Assembly (NCBI RefSeq): GCF_000829415.1
Contig: NZ_AP014637.1
Location: 1,252,001 to 1,316,000 of the forward strand
Source: Pseudomonas sp. StFLB209
GTDB taxonomy: Bacteria; Pseudomonadota; Gammaproteobacteria; Pseudomonadales; Pseudomonadaceae
Length of the DNA: 64,000 bases
Direction: 5' to 3'
This document shows, in pieces, positions 8,734-15,242 of this stretch; position 1 is the first letter of the stretch; every line of letters starts with the position of its first letter. The notes under the pieces were generated by a model. It made no database searches and was not told where the DNA came from. It was given only the letters and a program-made list of their open reading frames with translations. A program made the position numbers and the translations under genes.

Positions 8734-9101
8734 ACCCAGCTGTACAGCGGCGCATCAGCGCCGCTTTCGACCTTGACCTGGGCGTTGTGACGTAGCCGCA
8801 CCAGCAAGCGCTTGGCCGCTGCGGCGCTGCCGGCCAGGCTTTCAAGTTGCCCGAGCAGGTCCGGGCCGCTCAATGCACCGGCTTGTTGCAGCAGCTGTTG
8901 GGCGTGTTGCCACAGCCGGTCGTCCTGGTTGAGCGGCTGGCTGGTCGCCGTAGGCCGGGCGTCCTCGGACGTCGCAGCCTGCTGGCCATTGCCTGGCTGC
9001 GCGGTGCCGAACCCGGCAAACAACCTCGCCCAATCGCCTTCATCCATTTCAATCTCAAGGTCCACCGGCCACTGGCCGATGCTTCCGCGAATCCGCAGCA
9101 T
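8727..9101 (-). CDS. Conserved hypothetical protein, 124 residues
   Basis: Begins MLRIRGSIGQWPVDLEIEMDEGDWARLFAGF: a beta-rich, acidic N-terminus, then a Gln/Ala-rich helical middle (HAQQLLQQAGALSGPDLL) and a basic helix (AAAAKRLLVRLRHNAQVKVE). No signal peptide, membrane segment or catalytic motif is visible. The frame is open for 20 more codons upstream, but the conserved-looking part starts at this ATG. It is convergent with the thioredoxin gene, and a similar small gene lies at this place in P. aeruginosa as I recall. Function unknown. Confidence 0.75.
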   Translation of the reverse strand: MLRIRGSIGQWPVDLEIEMDEGDWARLFAGFGTAQPGNGQQAATSEDARPTATSQPLNQDDRLWQHAQQLLQQAGALSGPDLLGQLESLAGSAAAAKRLLVRLRHNAQVKVESGADAPLYSWVQ

Positions 9102-9187
9102 GGTCTGCCCCTTCCAACAATCAGATACGCATGCTCCCACAGCTGCCCTCGGCAGCGGCAAAAAAAACCGCTATCATTGCCGACCTC

Positions 9188-9202
9188 TGTTATAAGATTA
9201 CA
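9188..9202 (+). promoter_or_regulatory. Zur-like operator upstream of the zinc module
   Basis: TGTTATAAGATTACA is a 15-base imperfect palindrome that differs at few positions from the Zur pattern of gamma-proteobacteria (TGTTATAATATAACA). It lies 38 bases before the start of the His-rich gene and includes a possible -10 TATAAG at 9191-9196. It is followed by repeated TTACAT units. Zinc-dependent control is an inference from this match and from the product of the gene. Confidence 0.6.
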
Positions 9203-9239
9203 TTACATTACATTTCAAGTCATCCCGCCGGAGTCCGTT

Positions 9240-9842
9240 ATGCGCCGTCTGTTGCTCGCCCTGCCCTTCGCCCTGCTGCCGCTGGCTTTCGCCCAGGCCG
9301 CAGCGGAGCACGATCATGACCATGAGCACGACCACGGCAGCCTGGGCGCCCATGAACACGGTGTCGGTCGCCTGGATGTGGTACTTGAAGGCAAGACACT
9401 GCAAGTGCAATTCGAAAGCCCGGCGATGAACATTGTCGGCTTCGAGCACGCCCCGAGCAGCGCTGAAGACAAAGCCAAAGTCGCCAAGGCCCGCGAATAT
9501 CTGCTCAAGCCCAACGCGCTGTTCAGCATCTCTGAAGCCGCCCATTGCTCGGCCCGTTCGGTGAAGCTGGAAAGCCCGCTGTTTGGCGACAAGCCAGATG
9601 AACATGACCACGCCAAGGATCACGATCACGCGAAACCTGCCGAGAGCGGCGAGCACGAACACAGTGAAATCCACGCCAACTACATCTTCACTTGCGATGC
9701 ACCGGCGATTCTGAAGAAACTCGACCTGAGCCAGGTCTTCAAGACCTTCCCTGACACCAAGAAGCTCCAGGTGCAGCTGATTTCTCCTGGCGGCCAGTCC
9801 GGTGCCGAGGTCATCGCAGCCAATCCGAGCGTCAAGTTCTGA
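9240..9842 (+). CDS. His-rich periplasmic zinc-uptake accessory protein, DUF2796/ZrgA-like
   Basis: 200 residues with a cleavable signal peptide (MRRLLLALPFALLPLAFAQA). Two histidine clusters bracket the core: residues 24-40 (alternating H-D/E, seven His) and 122-145 (HDH, HDH, HEH). The core (LDVVLEGKTLQVQFESPAMNIVGFEH) and the tail (ANYIFTCDAPAILKKLDLSQVF) match DUF2796, which includes Vibrio ZrgA and P. aeruginosa PA4063. It is likely a zinc-binding protein that feeds the ABC system encoded next. ATG at 9240 follows CGGAG. It is the first gene of a four-gene run under a Zur-like site. Confidence 0.88.
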   Translation: MRRLLLALPFALLPLAFAQAAAEHDHDHEHDHGSLGAHEHGVGRLDVVLEGKTLQVQFESPAMNIVGFEHAPSSAEDKAKVAKAREYLLKPNALFSISEAAHCSARSVKLESPLFGDKPDEHDHAKDHDHAKPAESGEHEHSEIHANYIFTCDAPAILKKLDLSQVFKTFPDTKKLQVQLISPGGQSGAEVIAANPSVKF

Positions 9843-9908
9843 GTCTGTGGCTGTATCAGCGACCGGGCTTGCCCGGTCGTTTCGTTTTCCCCATTTGAGA
9901 GTCAGGGC

Positions 9909-10616
9909 ATGAACCAGGCACTTATCGAGCTGAGCGAACTGGGCTTTAACTGGCCCGGCCAACCACAGTTGCTGGACATCCCGGCTTTTCGTCTGGAGGC
10001 TGGCGAAACACTGTTTCTCAAAGGCCCCAGTGGCAGCGGCAAAACCACTCTGCTGGGCCTGCTGGGCGGTGTGCAGACGCCGGTCAGCGGCAGTGTCCGG
10101 CTGTTGGGGCAAGAGCTGACCGGGCTGTCAGCCGCCGCTCGCGACCGCTTCCGGGTCGACCACACCGGGTATATTTTTCAGCAGTTCAACCTGCTGCCGT
10201 TTCTGTCGGTACGGGAGAACGTCGAACTGCCCTGCCACTTTTCCAAAGTCCGTGCAGGTCGCGCCAGCCAGCGTCATGGGTCAGTGGCCAAGGCAGCCAG
10301 CGAGCTGCTGAGCCATCTGGGCCTGCACGATGCGACCTTGCAGGAACGTCGCGCCGACTCGCTGTCGATCGGCCAGCAACAGCGGGTCGCCGCCGCCCGC
10401 GCATTGATTGGCCAGCCGGAGCTGGTAATCGCCGACGAGCCGACCTCGGCGCTGGACGCCGACGCCCGCGAGGCCTTCCTGCAACTGCTGTTCGCCGAGT
10501 GCCGTGCCGCCGGCTCCAGCCTGTTGTTCGTCAGCCATGACCAGAGCCTGGCGCCGCTGTTCAACCGCAGCCTGTCGCTGGCCGAACTCAATCGCGCCGC
10601 CGCCGTGGAGAATTGA
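9909..10616 (+). CDS. ABC transporter ATP-binding protein, MacB/LolD-like
   Basis: 235-residue nucleotide-binding subunit: Walker A GPSGSGKTT (39-47), Q-loop Gln at about 91, signature LSIGQ (152-156), Walker B LVIADEP (172-178) and the switch His in FVSHD (210). The signature has Ile in place of the usual Gly (LSGGQ). The best relatives are MacB/LolD-type ATPases that pair with FtsX-like permeases, which is what follows one base after its stop. In the P. aeruginosa counterpart (PA4064) the operon responds to zinc depletion. The substrate is unproven. Confidence 0.88.
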   Translation: MNQALIELSELGFNWPGQPQLLDIPAFRLEAGETLFLKGPSGSGKTTLLGLLGGVQTPVSGSVRLLGQELTGLSAAARDRFRVDHTGYIFQQFNLLPFLSVRENVELPCHFSKVRAGRASQRHGSVAKAASELLSHLGLHDATLQERRADSLSIGQQQRVAAARALIGQPELVIADEPTSALDADAREAFLQLLFAECRAAGSSLLFVSHDQSLAPLFNRSLSLAELNRAAAVEN

Positions 10617-10617
10617 G

Positions 10618-11883
10618 ATGTATCTGTTTCGCCTGGCCATGGCCAGCCTGGCCAACCGCCGCTTCACCGCATTCCTGACCGCCTTCGCCATCGCCTTGTC
10701 GGTGTGCCTGCTGCTGGCCGTGGAACGGGTACGCACCGAGACCCGCAGCAGCTTCGCCAGCACCGTCAGCGGTACTGATCTGATCGTTGGCGCCCGCTCC
10801 GGCTCGGTCAACCTGCTGCTGTACTCGGTGTTCCGCATTGGCAACGCGACCAACAATATTCGTTGGGAGAGCTTCGAACACTTCGCCCAGCATCGTCAGG
10901 TAAAGTGGGCAATTCCGATTTCCCTGGGCGACTCGCACCGTGGCTATCGGGTGATGGGCACCAGCGAGGCGTACTTCGAGCACTACCGCTACGGCCGCCA
11001 GCAACCGCTGGAACTGGCCCAGGGCCGCGCATTCCAGACCGACCCTTTCGAGGTGGTGCTGGGCGCCGAGGTGGCCGAGGCGCTGCATTACCAGTTGGGC
11101 GACAAACTGGTGCTGGCCCATGGTGTGGCCACCATCAGCCTGGTCAAGCACGACGACAAGCCCTTTACCGTGGTGGGCATTCTCAAGCGCACCGGCACGC
11201 CGGTGGACCGCACCCTGCACATCAGCCTCGGCGGCATGGAGGCGATTCACATCGACTGGCACAACGGCGTACCCGCGCGCGGCAACCAACAAATCTCCGC
11301 CGACCAGGCGCGCAATATGGACCTGACGCCCACGGCGATCACCGCCATGATGCTCGGCCTGAACAGCAAGATTTCGACCTTTACCCTGCAGCGTGAAGTC
11401 AACGAGTACCGGGGTGAACCGCTGCTGGCGATCCTGCCGGGCGTGGCCTTGCAGGAGCTGTGGAGCCTGATGGGCACGGCTGAGAAAGCGCTGTTCGTGA
11501 TCTCGCTGTTCGTGGTGCTGACCGGGCTGATCGGCATGCTCACGGCCATCCTGACCAGCCTCAACGAGCGGCGCCGGGAAATGGCGATCCTGCGCTCGGT
11601 GGGCGCACGCCCCTGGCATGTCGCCAGCCTGCTGATTCTGGAAGCCTTTGCCTTGGCCCTGATTGGCGTATTGGCTGGGCTTGCGCTGTTGTACACCGGC
11701 ATCGCCGCCGCACAAGGTTACGTCCAGTCCGAATACGGTCTGTATCTGCCGCTTTCCTCGCCCAGCCAATATGAATGGAGCCTGCTTGCTGGCATTCTGG
11801 GCGCTGCGCTGGTGATGGGTGTGGTGCCAGCCTGGCGTGCCTATCGTCAGTCACTGGCCGACGGGCTTTCGATTCGTTTATGA
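10618..11883 (+). CDS. ABC transporter permease, MacB/FtsX-like
   Basis: 421 residues with the MacB topology: one N-terminal membrane helix (about 15-35), a large periplasmic domain with DLIVGARSGSVNLLLYSVFRIGNATNNI and later HIDWHNGVP, then three C-terminal helices (about 290-320, 345-370, 390-412). RRREMAILRSVGA is the typical cytoplasmic coupling segment between the helices. It starts one base after the ATPase stop, so the two are one translational unit. Presumably it couples ATP hydrolysis to movement of a zinc-related substrate or periplasmic protein; this is an inference from context. Confidence 0.87.
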   Translation: MYLFRLAMASLANRRFTAFLTAFAIALSVCLLLAVERVRTETRSSFASTVSGTDLIVGARSGSVNLLLYSVFRIGNATNNIRWESFEHFAQHRQVKWAIPISLGDSHRGYRVMGTSEAYFEHYRYGRQQPLELAQGRAFQTDPFEVVLGAEVAEALHYQLGDKLVLAHGVATISLVKHDDKPFTVVGILKRTGTPVDRTLHISLGGMEAIHIDWHNGVPARGNQQISADQARNMDLTPTAITAMMLGLNSKISTFTLQREVNEYRGEPLLAILPGVALQELWSLMGTAEKALFVISLFVVLTGLIGMLTAILTSLNERRREMAILRSVGARPWHVASLLILEAFALALIGVLAGLALLYTGIAAAQGYVQSEYGLYLPLSSPSQYEWSLLAGILGAALVMGVVPAWRAYRQSLADGLSIRL

Positions 11884-11894
11884 GGATGTTGATC

Positions 11895-12416
11895 ATGCGG
11901 CGCCTGCTGCTTGCCCTGTTGCTTTCGGTCCCCCTGTCGTCCTGGGCGGCCGAGCCCCGCGTGCTGACCTGGAACGACATGATTCCAGCAGACGCGCCGC
12001 CGGTGACGCCAATCACCCAGCCGATCCATGACCTGTCGAAAATGGCCGACGCGCTGAGCATGGAATCAGCCCCCGCCGCCCACCAGCAAGCCCCCGACGC
12101 GCCGGTGGTCAAAGCGCTGGACGGCAAACTGGTGCGCCTGCCGGGTTATATCGTGCCACTGGAAGTCAGCGAGGAAGGCCGGGTGACCGAGTTTCTGCTG
12201 GTGCCGTTCTTTGGCGCCTGCATCCACGTACCACCACCACCGGCCAATCAGATCGTGCATGTCACCAGCGAGCTGGGCGTGAAGGTCGAAGAGCTGTACC
12301 AGCCGTACTGGATCGAAGGACCGATGCAGGCCAAACATACCAGCAGCGAACTGGCCGAGGCCGGCTACCAGATGGTGGCAGACAAGATTTTTGTCTACGA
12401 ACTGTCGGATTCCTGA
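11895..12416 (+). CDS. DUF3299 periplasmic protein of the zinc-responsive module
   Basis: 173 residues with a signal peptide (MRRLLLALLLSVPLSSWAAE). The DUF3299 core has VVKALDGKLVRLPGYIVPLEV, FLLVPFFGACIHVPPPPANQIVHV and a C-terminal LAEAGYQMVADKIFVYEL. The single Cys and His in FFGACIHVPPPP are the most conserved-looking residues. The function is not known to me. Three in-frame ATGs lie close together (11880, 11886, 11895); I chose 11895 because GAGG is well spaced before it. It closes the operon with the DUF2796 and ABC genes, matching PA4066. Confidence 0.85.
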   Translation: MRRLLLALLLSVPLSSWAAEPRVLTWNDMIPADAPPVTPITQPIHDLSKMADALSMESAPAAHQQAPDAPVVKALDGKLVRLPGYIVPLEVSEEGRVTEFLLVPFFGACIHVPPPPANQIVHVTSELGVKVEELYQPYWIEGPMQAKHTSSELAEAGYQMVADKIFVYELSDS

Positions 12417-12489
12417 AAGGTCGATTTCAACGCAGTGTTGCCGAGTGCAGCCATTTTGTAGACACCCTCTGAGTGTCATCACACTTTCA

Positions 12490-12503
12490 TTGAGCTGAGT
12501 CAA
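12490..12503 (+). promoter_or_regulatory. FNR/ANR-like half-site pair upstream of oprG
   Basis: TTGAGCTGAGTCAA is a symmetric 14-base site matching the outer four bases on each side of the FNR/ANR pattern TTGAT-N4-ATCAA. It lies 63 bases before the oprG start. P. aeruginosa oprG is reported to be ANR-dependent under low oxygen, so the location is sensible, but the inner T and A are replaced and binding is unproven. Confidence 0.45.
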
Positions 12504-12531
12504 AACCGCGACGCAGACGCTTTTTTAACAT

Positions 12532-12561
12532 GGCTCCAGACTTTTTAACCGCTCTGGAGCC
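12532..12561 (+). promoter_or_regulatory. 5' UTR hairpin covering the oprG ribosome binding site
   Basis: GGCTCCAGA at 12532-12540 pairs perfectly with TCTGGAGCC at 12553-12561 across a 12-base loop. The right arm contains the GGAG Shine-Dalgarno of oprG (ATG at 12566). In RNA the 9-bp GC-rich stem would hide the ribosome binding site, so it may control translation, for example as a thermosensor or sRNA target. Confidence 0.6.
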
Positions 12562-12565
12562 TTTG

Positions 12566-13252
12566 ATGAACAAGTCCCTGCTGTGCGCATCCCTTTGTGC
12601 ACTCGCCCTCGCCGCCCCGCTGGTTGCCCATGCTCACCAGGCCGGTGATTTCATCGTGCGTGCCGGCGTTGCCCACGTCGACCCGCATGAAGACAGCGGT
12701 GAAGTGCGTCTGGATGGCAGCAAGGTTTCCGGCACCAAAGCCTCGGTTGATGGCGAAAACCAACTGGGCCTGACCTTTGCCTACATGCTGACCGAGCATG
12801 TCGGTATCGAGTTGCTGGCCGCTACACCGTTCAGCCACACCGTCTCGGTTCATGGCCTCGGCCCAGGTCTGGATGGCAAGCTGGCCGATATCAAGCAACT
12901 GCCACCAACCCTGTCGCTGCAGTACTACCCAATGGCCGCCTCGTCTGCCTTCCAGCCGTATGTCGGCGTGGGCATCAACTACACCAAATTCTTCGATACC
13001 GACCTGGCGGGTAACCGCAAGGACCAGGGCTTCAGCAACCTTAAGCTCAAGGACTCGGTGGGCCTGGCCGGTCAGGTGGGCGTGGATTACCAACTGACCG
13101 ATCACGTCATGCTCAACGCCTCGGTGTGGTACGTGGACATCGACACCAAGGCCAGCGTCGACGGTCCGTCAGCGCTGAGTGTTGGCAAGACCAAGGTGGA
13201 TGTGGATATCGACCCGTGGGTTTACATGGTGGGTGTGGGTTACAAGTTCTGA
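12566..13252 (+). CDS. oprG: Outer membrane protein OprG/OmpW family
   Basis: An eight-stranded beta-barrel porin of the OmpW family, 228 residues, implicated in uptake of small or hydrophobic molecules. A signal peptide (to about residue 23, ending AHA) is followed by QAGDFIVRAGVAHVDPHEDSG, the family opening. Alternating beta strands end in WVYMVGVGYKF, with the C-terminal Phe used in outer-membrane assembly. ATG at 12566 follows GGAG; the frame is open for 12 codons upstream without similarity. It follows the zinc module as PA4067 follows PA4063-PA4066, and a strong terminator follows it. Confidence 0.93.
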   Translation: MNKSLLCASLCALALAAPLVAHAHQAGDFIVRAGVAHVDPHEDSGEVRLDGSKVSGTKASVDGENQLGLTFAYMLTEHVGIELLAATPFSHTVSVHGLGPGLDGKLADIKQLPPTLSLQYYPMAASSAFQPYVGVGINYTKFFDTDLAGNRKDQGFSNLKLKDSVGLAGQVGVDYQLTDHVMLNASVWYVDIDTKASVDGPSALSVGKTKVDVDIDPWVYMVGVGYKF

Positions 13253-13271
13253 GCCGGCACACCGGATAAAT

Positions 13272-13305
13272 AAAAAAGGCACTTCAGTGATGAAGTGCCT
13301 TTTTT
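13272..13305. terminator. Bidirectional rho-independent terminator
   Basis: AAAAAAGGCACTTCA pairs perfectly with TGAAGTGCCTTTTTT around a GTGA loop. A-run on one side and T-run on the other serve both the converging oprG and epimerase genes. Confidence 0.9.
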
Positions 13306-13327
13306 GTAGCGTTGCATCAAGCGCTAT

Positions 13328-14257
13328 TCAGCGCCCCAACAGCCTGGCCAGGCCGTCAGTCAGCGGCATCGGCGTTTCGAGGGTGAAACGCTGCAACAGG
13401 CGCTGGTTATTGGCCCGGGAATGGCGGATATCACCAGGGCGCGCCTGCTGATAGCTCACCTCTGGCAGGCTGCCAACCACATCCTTCAGAGCCGCCAGCA
13501 ACTGATTGAGCGAGGTGGTCTGGTTCAGGCCGACGTTGATCGCGCCCTCTTCAACTGTCGGCTGCTCCAGTGCCTGGACCAGTAGCTTGACCAGATCGCC
13601 AATGTAGAAGAAATCGCGGGTCTGCTCGCCATCGCCGAACACACTGATCGGCTTACCCTGGGTGGCGCGCTCGGCGAAGATGCTGATCACCCCCGAGTAC
13701 GGCGAGGACGGGTCCTGGCGTGGCCCGAAGATGTTGAAGAAGCGGAACACCACCGGCTCCAGCGCATGCTGACGGCGATAGAAATCCAGGTAATGCTCGC
13801 TGGACAGTTTGTCGCTGGCATAGGGAGTCAGCGGCGCCTTGGGGGTGTCTTCGCTGATCGGCTCGCCTTCGCCATTGTTACCGTACACAGCAGCACTGGA
13901 GGCGAACACCACCCGCTTGATGCCCGCCTCGCGCATGGCCTCACAGACGTTCAGGGTCCCGATGAAGTTGCTCTGGTGCGTCTTTACCGGGTCGTCCACC
14001 GAAGCCTGTACCGAAGCCACAGCGGCCAGATGCACTACCGCCTGACAACCCACGGCAGCGCGTGCGACCAGTGCCGCGTCAGCCACATCACCTTCGATCA
14101 GTTCGACGTTGGGGTTATCCAGCGGCAGGTTGCTGCGCTTGCCGGTGGACAGGTCGTCGAGAATCCTGACCGGGTAACCTTTGGCCAACAGGGCGTCGGC
14201 CAGATGTGAGCCGATGAAACCGGCACCGCCGGTAATCAGGATAGGAGCGTCAGACAT
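13328..14257 (-). CDS. NAD-dependent epimerase/dehydratase (SDR, UDP-sugar epimerase type)
   Basis: A 309-residue extended SDR. The Rossmann motif TGGAGFIGSH opens the protein (G10, G13, G16), and the catalytic S120/S121 with Y146-x3-K150 (PYASDK) is intact. FRFFNIFGPRQDPSSPYSGVISIF and DGEQTRDFFYIGD are hallmarks of nucleotide-sugar 4-epimerases, as in WbpP/GalE relatives. The real substrate is unknown, since no glycan operon adjoins it. It overlaps the upstream partner gene by eight bases. The counterpart in P. aeruginosa is PA4068 next to oprG. Confidence 0.87.
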   Translation of the reverse strand: MSDAPILITGGAGFIGSHLADALLAKGYPVRILDDLSTGKRSNLPLDNPNVELIEGDVADAALVARAAVGCQAVVHLAAVASVQASVDDPVKTHQSNFIGTLNVCEAMREAGIKRVVFASSAAVYGNNGEGEPISEDTPKAPLTPYASDKLSSEHYLDFYRRQHALEPVVFRFFNIFGPRQDPSSPYSGVISIFAERATQGKPISVFGDGEQTRDFFYIGDLVKLLVQALEQPTVEEGAINVGLNQTTSLNQLLAALKDVVGSLPEVSYQQARPGDIRHSRANNQRLLQRFTLETPMPLTDGLARLLGR

Positions 14258-15134
14258 GCCGATAATACCGGTCTAGCAGAACGGGCAACCCGGCGCGCCA
14301 GGCGCGTGGCTTGATCCCGAAGGTATGAAGGATTTTCTTGCAGGCCAGCACCGCGTGCTGCGGCTCTTCAGCTGCATCGGGCCGCGCCGCGTGAGCCTGT
14401 GCGGTCGGTGCTTCGATGGCCAGCGGGTGCAACAGCCGCGCCTCGGTAAGAATCGCCTGGCCCAGGGCAATCGGCGTGGTGGCTTCGTGGCCGGCGTAGT
14501 GATAGGTGCCCCACAGAGGTGCCTCGCAGTCGAGCTGCTTGAGCACCGAGAGCAGGACCCGCGCGGCGTCATCGACGGGCGTCGGATTACCGCGTCGGTC
14601 ATCGGCCAGCAACAACTCTTCAGCGTCCTTGGCGCGGCTCAGAAAACGCCCGAGCACGCCATCCGGGCTGTCGTCGAGCAGCCAGCCAAAGCGTACCAGC
14701 ACATGCTGCGGACACGCGGCGCGAACGCTCTGCTCGATCCGCCAGAGTGCCTGGCCGCGCAGGCCCAGCGGCACCGGCTCGTCCTTTTCGCTGTAGGCAG
14801 TCGCTCGCGAGCCGTCGAAGACCCGGTAGCTGGACGGTTGCAGCAAGGTAATACCGTGATGCTGGCACAGTTCGGCCAAGCGCTCTACGGAGCGTTCCTG
14901 GGCGTCCAGGCGCGCTTCGTTGACAGTTTCGGCCTGGAACCAGTCGTAGTAATAGGCCAGGTTGATCAGGGCGTCGGGGCGGGTGTCGTCGAGCAGTTGC
15001 GTGAGGCTGGCTGCGTCCCAGCCGTCTTGCGGCGGACGCGGTGCGAGGAACGCGATATCGTCCTCGGCACCCAGTCGTATCAGCGCCTGCCCGAGGGCAT
15101 TCCCGCCGCCCAACAGCATAAGGCGCATTCGCAT
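14250..15134 (-). CDS. RmlD-like sugar-nucleotide-binding protein
   Basis: A 294-residue SDR-fold protein resembling dTDP-4-dehydrorhamnose reductase. It starts MRMRLMLLGGGNALGQALI (NAD(P)-binding glycine turn) and has PDALINLAYYYDWFQAE and LLQPSSYRVFDGS, where a Ser and Tyr sit near the expected catalytic positions. The canonical YxxxK is not clear (YSEKDEPVPLGLRGQALWRIE), so catalysis may be altered. ATG at 15134 was preferred to an upstream TTG at 15167. It is transcribed with the epimerase, which it overlaps, as in PA4069-PA4068. Confidence 0.82.
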   Translation of the reverse strand: MRMRLMLLGGGNALGQALIRLGAEDDIAFLAPRPPQDGWDAASLTQLLDDTRPDALINLAYYYDWFQAETVNEARLDAQERSVERLAELCQHHGITLLQPSSYRVFDGSRATAYSEKDEPVPLGLRGQALWRIEQSVRAACPQHVLVRFGWLLDDSPDGVLGRFLSRAKDAEELLLADDRRGNPTPVDDAARVLLSVLKQLDCEAPLWGTYHYAGHEATTPIALGQAILTEARLLHPLAIEAPTAQAHAARPDAAEEPQHAVLACKKILHTFGIKPRAWRAGLPVLLDRYYRHV

Positions 15135-15242
15135 AGAGTCAGCAGGCTCGGTCTCGGTTTTTATCAAATCATCAGGTTCAAAACGCCTGCAAACATAACA
15201 CGTTGCCCGCCGGTGCCCAACAGTTGTGCGCTGCCCTTGCCG

